A stretch of DNA of 64,000 nt. Source: Cupriavidus campinensis. GTDB taxonomy: Bacteria > Pseudomonadota > Gammaproteobacteria > Burkholderiales > Burkholderiaceae. The translations under genes were made by a program, and so were the position numbers. Location of the stretch: positions 62,001-126,000 of the forward strand of contig NZ_CAJPVH010000004.1 of the NCBI RefSeq assembly GCF_905397395.1. Direction: 5' to 3'. Below the pieces are notes generated by a model. The model saw nothing but the letters and a program-made list of their open reading frames with translations. It did no database searches and had not been told where the DNA came from. Shown piece after piece: positions 18,230 through 27,603 of this stretch; positions within the stretch are counted from its first letter, which is position 1; each line of letters begins with the position of its first letter.

Positions 18230-19207
18230 TTACTCCAGCACAATCCCCCGTGCCTTCACCAACGCGCCCCACTTGGCCACTTCGCTGTCGATGAATCCGG
18301 CAAAATCAGTGCTGGTGCCGGGCACCGGTTGCAGGCCGAGCGCCAGCAGCCGCTTGACGATCTCCGGTTCGCCCAGTGCCTGCGTCGCATCCCGATTCAC
18401 CTGCTGGACGATGCCGACCGGTGTGCGCGCCGGGGCGACTATCCCGAACCAGCCGTGCCCCACCACGCCGGGCACGCCCTGCTCGGCAAACGTCGGCGCG
18501 TCACGATAGACCGGCGTGCGGGCTTCTGCCGCCACGGCAATCACGCGCAGCTTGCCTGTCTGGATGAACGGCAGCGCCGTGGTGATCGCGGTCAGCGTGG
18601 CATCCACGCGGCCGGCCAGCAGCTCCGTGTAGGCGGTGGCGTCGCCGCGATAGTGCACGTTCAGCGCCTTGAACCTGGCCTGCTGCGCGAACAGTTCGGC
18701 CGTCAGGTGCGGGCCGGAGCCGATACCGGGCGAGGCGAACGTCACGCCATCGGGCTTCTTCTGGGCCATCTTGACGAAGTCCGCCACCGTCTTGACCGGC
18801 GAATTCGCGTTGACGATCAGGAAGATCGGCCCAAGCACGCGCGGCCCCACGGCGACGAAATCCTTGTGGATGTCGAACCGCTGCGCGAGTCCCGCGCCCG
18901 TGTTGATGGCGAACGGCGCGGCGGCCCAGAGCAGGGTATAGCCGTCAGGCGCGGCATGGGCCACCGTCTCGCTGGCCAGCCGCGTGCCGGCGCCGGGCTT
19001 GTTTTCCACCACCACCTGCTGGCCGTACTTGCGGCTCAACGCCTCGGCCAGCACGCGGGCCGAGGTGTCGTTGGACCCGCCGGCCCCGTAGGGCGAGATC
19101 AGCCGCACCGGCCTGGCGGGGTAGGTCTCCGCGAACGCGGCCGGCGCCACGCCCGCCAGGGCCATGGCGCCAAGCAGGCGGCGGCGTATGCGTTGTTGCG
19201 GCGTCAT
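18230..19207 (-). CDS. Bug/TctC-family binding protein
   Basis: 325 aa. Signal region MTPQQRIRRRLLGAMALAGV with cleavage near AFA-E (residue 26); the RRR preceding the core is Tat-like but not a full Tat motif. Landmarks: 'RLISPYGAGGSNDTSAR', 'VVENKPGAGTRLASETVA', 'NVHYRGDATAYTELL' in place of the common HxPYKG, and 'GVVGHGWFGIVAPA'. Its ATG overlaps the preceding DUF1254 gene by 4 bp (ATGA), so the two are translationally coupled. Last gene of the ten-gene cluster. Confidence 0.9.
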   Translation of the reverse strand: MTPQQRIRRRLLGAMALAGVAPAAFAETYPARPVRLISPYGAGGSNDTSARVLAEALSRKYGQQVVVENKPGAGTRLASETVAHAAPDGYTLLWAAAPFAINTGAGLAQRFDIHKDFVAVGPRVLGPIFLIVNANSPVKTVADFVKMAQKKPDGVTFASPGIGSGPHLTAELFAQQARFKALNVHYRGDATAYTELLAGRVDATLTAITTALPFIQTGKLRVIAVAAEARTPVYRDAPTFAEQGVPGVVGHGWFGIVAPARTPVGIVQQVNRDATQALGEPEIVKRLLALGLQPVPGTSTDFAGFIDSEVAKWGALVKARGIVLE

Positions 19208-20520
19208 GCGGCACCTCCCGTGCGCTGGATGACCGGATACCGGTAGGTCCTGTCGAGGTGGGCGGCCTGCGGCACGTAGAGCCGCAACGCCACGTAGAAC
19301 GGCCCCGGCGGCGCCGGCAGCCAGTTTCCGTGCAATGCCGGATCGGCCGGAGGCTGCGCGGAAAGCCAGAGCGTGAGGCTGCCATCGGCACCACGCTGGA
19401 GCGACGCCGAGCGGTCGCCCAGCGAATAGCGGTCAATCGCGTTCGGTACGAGCATGCAGTCCTGCTTGTCGTACATCGTGAGGGACCAGAAGGCGCCCAC
19501 CTGTGGCGGATTGTCGGCGGGGAAGTCGAGCCGGTATCCGTGCCGGCCGTCGAGCGGCTCGCCATCGCCGCTGCGGTCCGCAATCACGTACATCGCCTCC
19601 TGCACGCCCAATGCGCCGATATAGTTGCGCGCCACGTGCGCACGCTGAGCGAAGTTCCCGCCATAGGATTCGCGGACCTCGACGGACATCGCCCAGCCGC
19701 CGCCCATGTCGGACGACTGGGGCACTGCCAGCGCCTCTAACACGTCGTGCAGCGCCGCGCCCAGGATTTCGCGCTGGCTGGCGCTGGGCACGACATCCGG
19801 ACCGAGGCCGACGCTGGCGAAGCTGCCCACCCGCCCAGCTTCGGCGGCGGGCGGCGGGTTCTCGCGCAGCGCCCGGGCGACCACCTCGGCAAAGCGCTGT
19901 GGATCGCCGAGTTGCTCGCCCGGATGCATGCCGGTGTCGAACGGCCGCGCAGCGTCGGCGCCATCGAGCGTGGTCAGGTGGATGGCGTCCTGCAGCGCGT
20001 GCACCACCGGGAGGTCCGCATCACCATCCACCAGCAGGCGGCCGATCATCCAGACCGCATCGGTCGGGCAAGGCACGGCGTGCATGTCCGCCGGCATTTC
20101 GCCACGCCACGATGGCCCGTGCAGCAGGAAACGCCCCGCCGCCGTGCCCGTGGTGCGGCTGCCGATATAGCCGAACGGGTTCGTGTAGAAGTCGAGCAGG
20201 CCCAGCACGTAATAGCGCCCGTTGAAGTCCGGCACATGCAGCACGACCGGCCCCTGCGACAGATCGAGCCACGCGTTGGTGTAGAGCGTGTCGTTGTTCG
20301 GCGTGACGACCTGACGGTGCTGCGGGCCCAGCAGCGCGCGCGTGTGGATCAGGTGGTTGATCCAGCGTAGCGTGGACGCGGGGCCGTCTCCGGCGAAGTT
20401 GCCTGCGCGGTTGCGTCGCGGGCACGTGGCCGCGCGCATGCGCGCCATCTCGTACAGCGGCAGCGTGTAGATCACGGCATCGCGCGCCAGCGCGGGTGTA
20501 CCGGCTTTCTCTTGGGGCAT
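19204..20520 (-). CDS. DUF1254/DUF1214 domain protein (copy 1 of a tandem pair)
   Basis: 438 aa. N-terminal DUF1254 region contains 'VVTPNNDTLYTNAWLDLSQG' and 'RYYVLGLLDFYTNPFGYIGS'. The C-terminal DUF1214 region contains 'SVEVRESYGGNFAQRAHVAR', 'YRLDFPADNPPQVGAFWSLT' and 'NRYSLGDR'-like text (IDRYSLGDRS). No signal peptide is evident. ATG 20520 is preceded by AGGAGACACC. Both domains are uncharacterised, although the family is widespread in Burkholderiales. It lies between a paralog (30 bp upstream) and a Bug protein, within an acyl-CoA catabolic cluster. Confidence 0.85.
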   Translation of the reverse strand: MPQEKAGTPALARDAVIYTLPLYEMARMRAATCPRRNRAGNFAGDGPASTLRWINHLIHTRALLGPQHRQVVTPNNDTLYTNAWLDLSQGPVVLHVPDFNGRYYVLGLLDFYTNPFGYIGSRTTGTAAGRFLLHGPSWRGEMPADMHAVPCPTDAVWMIGRLLVDGDADLPVVHALQDAIHLTTLDGADAARPFDTGMHPGEQLGDPQRFAEVVARALRENPPPAAEAGRVGSFASVGLGPDVVPSASQREILGAALHDVLEALAVPQSSDMGGGWAMSVEVRESYGGNFAQRAHVARNYIGALGVQEAMYVIADRSGDGEPLDGRHGYRLDFPADNPPQVGAFWSLTMYDKQDCMLVPNAIDRYSLGDRSASLQRGADGSLTLWLSAQPPADPALHGNWLPAPPGPFYVALRLYVPQAAHLDRTYRYPVIQRTGGAA

Positions 20521-20550
20521 GGTGTCTCCTGTCTTGTTCTGACGAGCTGC

Positions 20551-21870
20551 TCAGCCGGCGCGGCGCACGGCGGGGATGGTGTATTGGCCGTCCATGAACG
20601 CCTTGCCTGGGTGATAGAGCCGCAGGATCAGGTAGAACGGGCCTGCCGGCGCAGGCAGCCAGTTGTCATCCTGCGCGGGACGCGCGTGGCTCACGGGGAT
20701 GACCAGCGTGCCATCGGCCTCCATGCGCAGGCCCGGCGTGCGGTCGCCCACGGCATAGCGGCCGATGGCATTGGCGGTGAAGAAGCGGTCCTCGCCATAG
20801 AGGGACACCGACCAGAACGCATCGGCCGGCGGCAGCATGCCCGGCGCGAAGCGCAGTTCGTAGGTGTTGCGGCCATCGAGCCGCTCGCCGTCGGCGTCGA
20901 AATCGGCCATGGCATAGACCGCCTCGTCCGCGTGCAGCGCGCCCAGCCCCTTCATGGCCGTGCAGGCGCGCAACAGCCAGTCGTCGCCATAGGTGCCAAG
21001 CCGCATGCTGTAGCCCCACGCCTTGTGGCCCTGGCTGCGGGTGTGCGCCTCGATGATGGCCAGGCCTTGCTGGTAGGCGCTGCGCAGGCCGGCCACGACC
21101 GGCGCCCGCAGGGAGGCGAAGTCAATCTCCTCCCCGAGCCGCAGCCCCGCCTTGCGCAGCAGCGTGAACAGCCCCTGCTCGGCAGGTGCGGGCGGGAAAT
21201 CGCCCATCGCGCGGTACAGGTTCTGGAAGAAGTCGATGGCCGCATCGCCGGTTTCCTGCCAGTGCGCCACGCTGGCGGGGCGTGCCGGCCCCGCGCTGCG
21301 CACGATCTCGAAGCCCTGTTCGAAGGCATAGGCGCGCGGCAGGTCGTCGGGGCCCTGCACCAGCACGCGGCCGATCAGCCAGACCAGCGAGGTCGGCGCG
21401 CGGACGACCTGCGCGTGTGCCCCGGAAGGCTGCTGCCCGGGCCCGAGCAGTTCCACGTCCGCACCGGCGAGCGGCACATTGCGTGGCCCGAGGTTCGTGA
21501 AGTTGTTGGTGTGGGCATCGAGCAGTTCGATGACGTAGTAGCGGTCGGCGTCGGGCAGCGGCGGCACCCGCAGCGTGACCGGCCCATCGGCCAGATTCAG
21601 CCAGCCGCAGAAGTAGAGCAGGTCATTGGCCGGCGTCACGATGTCGCGGTCTTCGTGCGTCCACTGCCGTGCGCTGGCGGAGAGCGTGTTCATCGGCGCG
21701 CGGCCATAGCGCGTGGGCGCATCGACCGAGGTTTGCAGGCGGCAGGTGCGCAGTGTTTCGATCAGCGGATAGCCGTAGATCACGAGCGGCAGCGCGGCGG
21801 CGGCGACCAGGGCCTCCTGCGGGCTGGCATGGACGGGCGCGGCGAAGACAGGCGGTGCGGGATGGTTCAT
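20551..21870 (-). CDS. DUF1254/DUF1214 domain protein (copy 2 of a tandem pair)
   Basis: 439 aa, full-length paralog of the next gene. Shared landmarks are 'IVTPANDLLYFCGWLNLADG', 'RYYVIELLDAHTNNFTNLGP', 'YELRFAPGMLPPADAFWSVS' and 'NAIGRYAVGDRTPGLR'. Conserved Asn/Asp, Arg and Tyr positions are retained in both copies, so neither looks decayed. I took ATG 21870; the 22 codons before it are low-complexity Arg/Pro. Function unknown; the position after a CoA synthetase suggests a part in handling the same substrate. Confidence 0.85.
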   Translation of the reverse strand: MNHPAPPVFAAPVHASPQEALVAAAALPLVIYGYPLIETLRTCRLQTSVDAPTRYGRAPMNTLSASARQWTHEDRDIVTPANDLLYFCGWLNLADGPVTLRVPPLPDADRYYVIELLDAHTNNFTNLGPRNVPLAGADVELLGPGQQPSGAHAQVVRAPTSLVWLIGRVLVQGPDDLPRAYAFEQGFEIVRSAGPARPASVAHWQETGDAAIDFFQNLYRAMGDFPPAPAEQGLFTLLRKAGLRLGEEIDFASLRAPVVAGLRSAYQQGLAIIEAHTRSQGHKAWGYSMRLGTYGDDWLLRACTAMKGLGALHADEAVYAMADFDADGERLDGRNTYELRFAPGMLPPADAFWSVSLYGEDRFFTANAIGRYAVGDRTPGLRMEADGTLVIPVSHARPAQDDNWLPAPAGPFYLILRLYHPGKAFMDGQYTIPAVRRAG

Positions 21871-21893
21871 GTCGTTGGGCAAGGGGGTGGGGG

Positions 21894-24047
21894 TCAGCCG
21901 GGGTGGCGGAGCGTGATGACGGCGTCGGCGGCGCACAGGCCATCGGCGCCGACGATGAATGGGTTGATCTCGAGGGTATCGAGCCGGTCGCCGAGGGCGG
22001 CAGCGGCGCGCGAGACCTTGACGAGCACGTCGGCCACCGCGTCCAGATCAAGGGCCGGGCGGCCGCGATGCCCGGTGCAGAGGGCCTCCGCACGGCTCTG
22101 CGCGAGCATGGCGCGGGCGCGTGCCCGACTCAGCGGGGCGAGGCCGAACGCCATCTGCCGGAAAATCTCGACGGCGGTGCCGCCGATGCCGGCCAGCGCG
22201 ACGAGGCCGAACACCGGGTCGCGCCGCACACCGACCATGATCTCGCCCCAGCCGCGCACCATGCGCGCGACGATGGCGCCTTCGAAGTGCGCGGGCTGGC
22301 CATCGGCATCACGCGTCTGCCGCACGGCGGCTTGCACGCGGGCGAAGGCGTTGCGCACGGCCGCCGCGTCCTTGAGATGCAGCACCACGCCGCCAATATC
22401 GCTCTTGTGCAAGATGGTGCGCGAGCACAGTTTCACGGCCACGGGGTAACCGAGCGATTCGGCGATGCGCACGGCCTCATCGGCGTCGTGCGCCACGCCG
22501 AGCGCCGCCACGGGCACGCCGGCTTCAGCCAGCCACGCCATCGCTTCGGCTTCCGACAGCGCGGTGGCGTGCCCGGGAAAATCCGGCGGGGCGATGGCAG
22601 CGGGCGGGGCGTGCGCCTCGGCCGGGGCGCTGGCCAATGCCTCCATGGCCGCCGCTTTCGCGAGCGCGGCCACGGCTTCCATCGTGTGGGCCGGTTCGCG
22701 GAACACCAGACATCCGCGTGATTCGAGCCAGGCGCGCTTCTCGTCGTCCATCACGCCCGATACCAGCAGCGGGGCGGATTCCGGCTCCGTGGCCAGTGTC
22801 GCCACGGTCTGCTGCAATTCGGTCCACAGGCGCGGGGCGTTGGCGCCGCCGGCCAGGAACGCGGCTACGCTGCCGTACTCGCCACAGCGGGCCACGCCGG
22901 CCAGCGCATCGAGAAAGACCTTCGGCTGCGCCACGACCTGCCCGGTCACGTCGATGGGATTGTTGGTGCTGGCGAAGGGGATGGCGGTGCGCAAGGCGTG
23001 GGCGGCTGCGTCGGGCATGGGCGGCAGCGGCAGTCCCAGCGACTCGGCACTGTCGGCCATCATGATGCCGACGCCGCCGGAGACCGTGACGATGGCTACC
23101 GGTGCCACCGCATCGGCCGGCAAGCCGCCGCGCGCATGCCAGCGCGCGGGCCGGCGCCCTCGCGCCAGCGTGTAGCCCAGGCGGAAGAAGGCTTCGAGCG
23201 TCGGGGCGCGATGCACGCCGTACTCGTCGAACACAGCCTGATAGACCGCATCTTCGCCCGCCAGGCTGGCGGTGTGGGATTGCGCGGCGCTGGCGCCGGC
23301 CGCCGTGGTGCCGACCTTGGTCATCACCACTGGCTTGCCGGCGTCACGCGCGGCAGCCAGCGCGCGGCGCAGTCGTGCGCCGTCCCGGGCGCCTTCCATA
23401 TAGGTCAGGATCACGCGGGTATCGGGGTCGTGCGCCAGCCACTCGATCACATCGGCCACCTGCACGCCGGCTTCGTTGCCGGTGGTGACCCAGTGGCTCA
23501 GCCCGAGCCCGGCCTCGCGCGCCAGGGCAAACGCGTACGCCCCAAACGCACCGCTCTGGCTGACCAGACCGACTTCGCCCACGGGCGGCACGCCAGTCAG
23601 CGGGATGGGCGAGAACGTGGCGAACATGCGCGCGCGCAGGTTCATCGCCCCGAGGCAGTTGGGGCCAAGGAGTTGCACGCCGTGCGCCTGCGCATTCGCG
23701 GCCAGCGTTTGCTGCAGGGCCGCGCCGCCGGCGACTTCCGCAAAGCCGGAGGTGAAGACCACGGCGGCGCGGGTGCCGGCGCGGCCAAGCTGGGTCATCA
23801 CGTCCGGCGCGCTGGCTGCGGGCACGGCCACGATGGCCAGGTCCACCGGCTCGCCGATGGCGTCGATGGTGGGATAGGCGCGCAGCCCCTGCACCGTGTC
23901 CGCGCCGGGATTCACCGGGTAGACGCGGCCGGCATAGCCGAGTTCGCCGAGCAGGCGGATGGGCATGCCGCCCACCTTCTCGGGCTGTGTGGAGGCGCCG
24001 ATGACCGCTATCGAGCGTGGACGCAGCAAGGGTTCCAGATCCAGCAT
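21894..24047 (-). CDS. ADP-forming acyl-CoA synthetase (fused alpha and beta domains)
   Basis: 717 aa. NDP-forming acyl-CoA synthetases make an acyl-CoA from acid, CoA and ATP through a phosphohistidine. N-terminal CoA-binding domain 'RPRSIAVIGASTQPEKVGGM' (10-29), ligase domain with 'GPNCLGAMNLRARMFATFSP' and phosphorylated His258 in QSHTASLAGED, then a C-terminal ATP-grasp domain containing 'YPVAVKLCSRTILHKSDIGG'. ATG 24047 follows GGAGACAAC. The C-terminal part is longer than in single-domain subunits and matches the fused alpha-beta form. It offers a second activation route beside the family III transferase of the same cluster. Confidence 0.9.
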   Translation of the reverse strand: MLDLEPLLRPRSIAVIGASTQPEKVGGMPIRLLGELGYAGRVYPVNPGADTVQGLRAYPTIDAIGEPVDLAIVAVPAASAPDVMTQLGRAGTRAAVVFTSGFAEVAGGAALQQTLAANAQAHGVQLLGPNCLGAMNLRARMFATFSPIPLTGVPPVGEVGLVSQSGAFGAYAFALAREAGLGLSHWVTTGNEAGVQVADVIEWLAHDPDTRVILTYMEGARDGARLRRALAAARDAGKPVVMTKVGTTAAGASAAQSHTASLAGEDAVYQAVFDEYGVHRAPTLEAFFRLGYTLARGRRPARWHARGGLPADAVAPVAIVTVSGGVGIMMADSAESLGLPLPPMPDAAAHALRTAIPFASTNNPIDVTGQVVAQPKVFLDALAGVARCGEYGSVAAFLAGGANAPRLWTELQQTVATLATEPESAPLLVSGVMDDEKRAWLESRGCLVFREPAHTMEAVAALAKAAAMEALASAPAEAHAPPAAIAPPDFPGHATALSEAEAMAWLAEAGVPVAALGVAHDADEAVRIAESLGYPVAVKLCSRTILHKSDIGGVVLHLKDAAAVRNAFARVQAAVRQTRDADGQPAHFEGAIVARMVRGWGEIMVGVRRDPVFGLVALAGIGGTAVEIFRQMAFGLAPLSRARARAMLAQSRAEALCTGHRGRPALDLDAVADVLVKVSRAAAALGDRLDTLEINPFIVGADGLCAADAVITLRHPG

Positions 24048-24146
24048 GTTGTCTCCGTTTGGCGCGGCGTGGGGCACCGCTGTTGCAGAAATATAGACCG
24101 ATCGCCGGCGTTCCGATACCGGCCGCCCGGGGTGTCTGCCGCGTGG

Positions 24147-25220
24147 TCAGAAGCGGTGCCGCAGGCCCACGCTGATCGAGCGCGCGTCATCGCCGCTGCC
24201 AGGATCAATCGCGATGCTGTTGTTGGAGACGCTGCCGCCCGGGCTGTTGTGCACATAGACCGCGCGCAGGTAGGCGGTGGTGCGCTTGCTCAGGTCATGG
24301 TCCCAGCCAATGGTCATCGACCATGGCCGTTCGTCGCCGCCCAACACCTGCCGCTTGAGCGCGGCGGCCTTGAAGGTGTCACGCGCAGTGACGTTCCAGC
24401 TGAACGTGACACCGTAATGGCGCGCCACGCGCGTATTGGGCAGCCGGCTGTTTGCCGTGCTGAACAGCAGGCCCACCTCCACCGGCTTGAAGCGGTACGA
24501 GCCGCCGACGAAGTGGTTGGACGTCAGCGCCGTCTCCACCTGCGGCGTGGCCGCGCCGGTGTACATGCCCTGGTAGCTGTAGAACGCGTAGGCGTTGCCG
24601 GCTTCGTAGGCGACGTTCATGCCGAAGTTGGTGCCAGAGCGTGGGGCCCCGGGCACTTCTCCCGGTGCCACGGCGGCGCCGAACGAGAAGCCGCCCCAAT
24701 TCGGCGAGAAGTACTGCAGGGCATTGTCGAAGCGCGCGCCGTAAGCCACCTGGCCCGTGCCCTGTGACGCCGTGACGCTAAGCAGGTTGAACGGCGACAC
24801 CATGCCGTTGAGCAGGAACGGGTCCAGCCGCAGCAGCGCGTAGAACGACGGCGTGTATTGGCGGCCCAACCGGACCTCGCCCCACGACTCGTTCGACAGC
24901 CCCATCCACGACTGGCGGCCGAACAGGCGGCCATTGCCGAAGAACTCGGCGCCGGTGTCGATATTGAAGCCCGATTCGACCAGGAAGTTGGCCTTGGTGC
25001 CGCCACCCAGATCCTCGATGCCGCGCAGCCCCCAGCGCGACGCGGCCTGCTGGCCCTCACGCATGCGCACCACGCTCTCCGATCCCCTGGCGTACTCGAT
25101 CGACGCATCGACCACGCCGAACAACTGCACCGTCACGGCCGATGCGCTCCCGCATCCCACGGCGAGGCCCATGCTGATGGCACGTTGCAGGTTTCGCCAG
25201 CGGCTCGACTTCTCTCTCAT
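24147..25220 (-). CDS. Outer-membrane porin, betaproteobacterial general-porin family
   Basis: 357 aa. Signal peptide to about residue 28 (cleavage near ASA-V), then 'VTVQLFGVVDASIEYARGSE' and 'SRWGLRGIEDLGGGTKANFL', hallmarks of the Gram-negative trimeric porins of Burkholderiales. 'GRLFGRQSWMGLSNESWGEV' and the terminal Phe in VGLRHRF, needed for barrel insertion, are present. ATG 25220 follows GGGAGACAGCA. Located inside the catabolic cluster 46 bp after a Bug gene, so it probably admits the same substrate through the outer membrane. Confidence 0.9.
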   Translation of the reverse strand: MREKSSRWRNLQRAISMGLAVGCGSASAVTVQLFGVVDASIEYARGSESVVRMREGQQAASRWGLRGIEDLGGGTKANFLVESGFNIDTGAEFFGNGRLFGRQSWMGLSNESWGEVRLGRQYTPSFYALLRLDPFLLNGMVSPFNLLSVTASQGTGQVAYGARFDNALQYFSPNWGGFSFGAAVAPGEVPGAPRSGTNFGMNVAYEAGNAYAFYSYQGMYTGAATPQVETALTSNHFVGGSYRFKPVEVGLLFSTANSRLPNTRVARHYGVTFSWNVTARDTFKAAALKRQVLGGDERPWSMTIGWDHDLSKRTTAYLRAVYVHNSPGGSVSNNSIAIDPGSGDDARSISVGLRHRF

Positions 25221-25266
25221 TGCTGTCTCCCGTTCTTTGTTTTGGATGTTGTGTTGATACGTCTGG

Positions 25267-26277
25267 TTACTGCGGCGTCACGCCGGCGGTCTTCACCACC
25301 TCGCCCCACGCGCCGAGGTCGGCGCGCACCAGATCGCCGAGTTCGCCGGCCGTGGAGGGCTTGCCCGGCTTCAGGTACATCGCGGCAAAGCGCTGCTGTT
25401 CCTCGGGCGACTGGAGGATGCGGTTTACCTCGGCGTTGAGGCGATTGACGATCGGCGCCGGCAGGTTCTTCGGCCCGAACAGCGCAAGCCAGCTGGCCTG
25501 GTTGAAGGGGATACCCTGCTCGCCCATGGTGGGCACGTCCTGCGCGGTCAGCATCCGCTCCGGGCCGGACGCGGCCACGCCACGGATGCGGCCCGATTTC
25601 AGGTGCGGCACGACGGAGAGCGCATCGGTGAAGGCAATCGTCACGTGGCCGGCCGCCAGGTCGTTGGTGCACTGCACGGCGCTCTTGTAGGGCACGTGCC
25701 GCAGGCGCATGCCGGTCTTGGCCTTCAGGTACTCCATGGTGAGATGGCCGCCCGAGCCCACGCCCCAGGAGCAGTACGCCAGCTCCGTGGGACTGGCCTT
25801 GACGTAGGCGATCAGTTCCTTGAGGTTGTGCACGGGCACGGTGGAGGTGACGACGAGCAGATTGCCGCCGGGGGCGCTGGGCCGGGCGATGGGCGTGAAG
25901 TCCTTCAGCGGGTCGTAGGGCAGGTTGGCCGTGATCCACGGGTTCACGGTCAGCGTGGCCGAGTAGGTGAACAGCAGCGTGTAGCCATCGGGCTCCGCGC
26001 GGGACACCATCTCGCTGGCGATGATGCCGTTGGCGCCCGGGCGGTTGTCCACCACCACGGGCTTCTTCAGCGCGATCGACAATCGCTCCGCCACGAGGCG
26101 CGCGGTCTGGTCGGTCACGCTGCCTGCGGCGGACGGCAGGATCATGCGAATGGGCCGATTGGGGTAGGGCGCCGTTTCGGCATGGCCCAACGCGGGGCCC
26201 AGGCCGGACAACGTGGCGAGCGTTGCGGCAAGGGTCGGTAACACCCCGCGGATGCCAGTGTGCTGGCTTTCCATCAT
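25267..26277 (-). CDS. Bug/TctC-family binding protein
   Basis: 336 aa. Signal peptide with cleavage near GHA-E (about residue 33). Motifs: 'RMILPSAAGSVTDQTARLVA', 'VVDNRPGANGIIASEMVS', 'SWGVGSGGHLTMEYLK' and 'RHVPYKSAVQC'. It is strikingly similar to the Bug protein at 33397: both share SWGxGSGGHLTME, RHVPYK and RLNAEVNRIL. ATG 26277 (followed by a second ATG) is preceded by GGAGACAGC; 61 upstream in-frame codons lack signal character. It precedes the porin gene. Confidence 0.88.
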   Translation of the reverse strand: MMESQHTGIRGVLPTLAATLATLSGLGPALGHAETAPYPNRPIRMILPSAAGSVTDQTARLVAERLSIALKKPVVVDNRPGANGIIASEMVSRAEPDGYTLLFTYSATLTVNPWITANLPYDPLKDFTPIARPSAPGGNLLVVTSTVPVHNLKELIAYVKASPTELAYCSWGVGSGGHLTMEYLKAKTGMRLRHVPYKSAVQCTNDLAAGHVTIAFTDALSVVPHLKSGRIRGVAASGPERMLTAQDVPTMGEQGIPFNQASWLALFGPKNLPAPIVNRLNAEVNRILQSPEEQQRFAAMYLKPGKPSTAGELGDLVRADLGAWGEVVKTAGVTPQ

Positions 26278-26380
26278 GCTGTCTCCGTAGCGGCGCATTG
26301 GCCGCGCAAGCCGGTACGTTGCCGGCGTGTCGTGGATGGGCGCACCTTGCGTCGGTGCGGCGCGCCCGGGTGAATGCCGC

Positions 26381-27538
26381 TCAGGCGGATGCCTGGGCGG
26401 CGGATTCGAGTGCATCCAGCCGGGCGAGATGCCAGTCGGCATCGCCGAACAGGTTCGCATGCGCGGCCAGCCGCTTGTAGCAATGGCCGACCTCCATCTC
26501 GTCGGTCATGCCCACGGCGCCATGCAGTTGCACGGCGTCTTCACCGAGCGCACGCCCGGCTGTGGAAACGAACGCCTTCGCGCAGGACACCGCGCGCATG
26601 CGCGTGACGTCATCGGCCTGCAACGCGGCCGCGGCGGCCTCCGTGATGGCGCGGGCCTGCTCGATGCTGACGAACAGATCGACCAGCCGGTGCCGGATCA
26701 CCTGATTGGCGCTGAGCGGGCGGCCGAACTGCTGGCGCGTCATCACGTACTCCCGCGTCAGGGCGAAAGCCCGCGTCATGGCGCCAACCGCTTCGGCGCA
26801 GGCCATGACCGTGGCGCGGTCGATGGCGGCCTGCACCATCGGCCAGGCCGTGCCGGGCGGGCCGATACGGGTGTCGTCCGGCACAGTTACGCGCCGCAGC
26901 GTGACCGTGGCGGTCTGGCGGCCGTCGTAGGTGGGTAACGCCTGTACGCTGACGCCGCGCGCACCGGCGGGCACGGCGAACAGGGTCAGCCCATGGCGAT
27001 CGCGGCGGGCGCCTGCGGTGCGGGCCAGCACCAGCAGCACATCGGCACATCCGCCGCCGAGCACAAGTGTCTTGCTGCCATCGAGCACCCATTGCGCGGT
27101 GCCACGCTGTTCCGCCTGCGTGGCGACGTCGAAGGCATCGTGGCGGCCTTGCGCCTCGAAGGCGGCCAAGGCGGCGAAGCTTTCCCCGGCGGCGATGGCC
27201 TCGGCCATGGCGAGATACGCCGTGTTGCCAGCGTTCGCCAGCAACGGCGCACACAGGGCCACGTTGGCCAGCCACGGCTCCGCCGGCATGGCTTGCCCCA
27301 GCGCCTCGGCCAGCAGGGCCTGATCCATGTCGTCACCGAGTCCGCCGCAGGCTTCCGGCAGGCCGAGCGCCAGCCAGCCCATCTCGGCGAACGTGCGCCA
27401 ATGCCTGCGCGAGAACCCATCGGACTCTGCCAGCGCGGTCCGGCGCTGTGCGAAGTCATAGCCGCGCGCCACAAAGCGCTCCACGCTGGCCTGCAGCATG
27501 CGGCGCTCTTCGATGCGCGCGTCGTCGCGGTCTTCCAT
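26381..27538 (-). CDS. Acyl-CoA dehydrogenase, PimD-like small/partner subunit
   Basis: 385 aa. Clear acyl-CoA dehydrogenase fold ('LGLPEACGGLGDDMDQALLA', 'TREYVMTRQQFGRPLSANQV', 'AVQLHGAVGMTDEMEVGHCY') but with both usual catalytic glutamate sites altered: the C-terminal site reads LFGDADWH and the alternative site AAIDRATVM. This pattern is typical of the partner subunit in heteromeric enzymes such as PimCD or steroid-side-chain dehydrogenases. ATG 27538 is better placed behind AGGAC than the ATG six codons earlier. The complementary subunit is encoded 65 bp upstream. Confidence 0.85.
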   Translation of the reverse strand: MEDRDDARIEERRMLQASVERFVARGYDFAQRRTALAESDGFSRRHWRTFAEMGWLALGLPEACGGLGDDMDQALLAEALGQAMPAEPWLANVALCAPLLANAGNTAYLAMAEAIAAGESFAALAAFEAQGRHDAFDVATQAEQRGTAQWVLDGSKTLVLGGGCADVLLVLARTAGARRDRHGLTLFAVPAGARGVSVQALPTYDGRQTATVTLRRVTVPDDTRIGPPGTAWPMVQAAIDRATVMACAEAVGAMTRAFALTREYVMTRQQFGRPLSANQVIRHRLVDLFVSIEQARAITEAAAAALQADDVTRMRAVSCAKAFVSTAGRALGEDAVQLHGAVGMTDEMEVGHCYKRLAAHANLFGDADWHLARLDALESAAQASA

Positions 27539-27603
27539 GCTTGAGTGTCCTGTCATGTGGTGTGGGTTGCCGGCCGGTTGAATCCGCAGCCGGTTGCCGT
27601 CCT

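Noticed and set aside
20512-22449. 645-aa open frame opposite the DUF1254 genes
   Set aside because: It spans three minus-strand genes with clear family motifs and has composition typical of a GC-driven shadow.
26381-27538. Second acyl-CoA dehydrogenase as a decayed pseudogene because the catalytic Glu is missing
   Set aside because: The frame is intact and family-length, and loss of Glu is normal in the partner subunit of heteromeric dehydrogenases.
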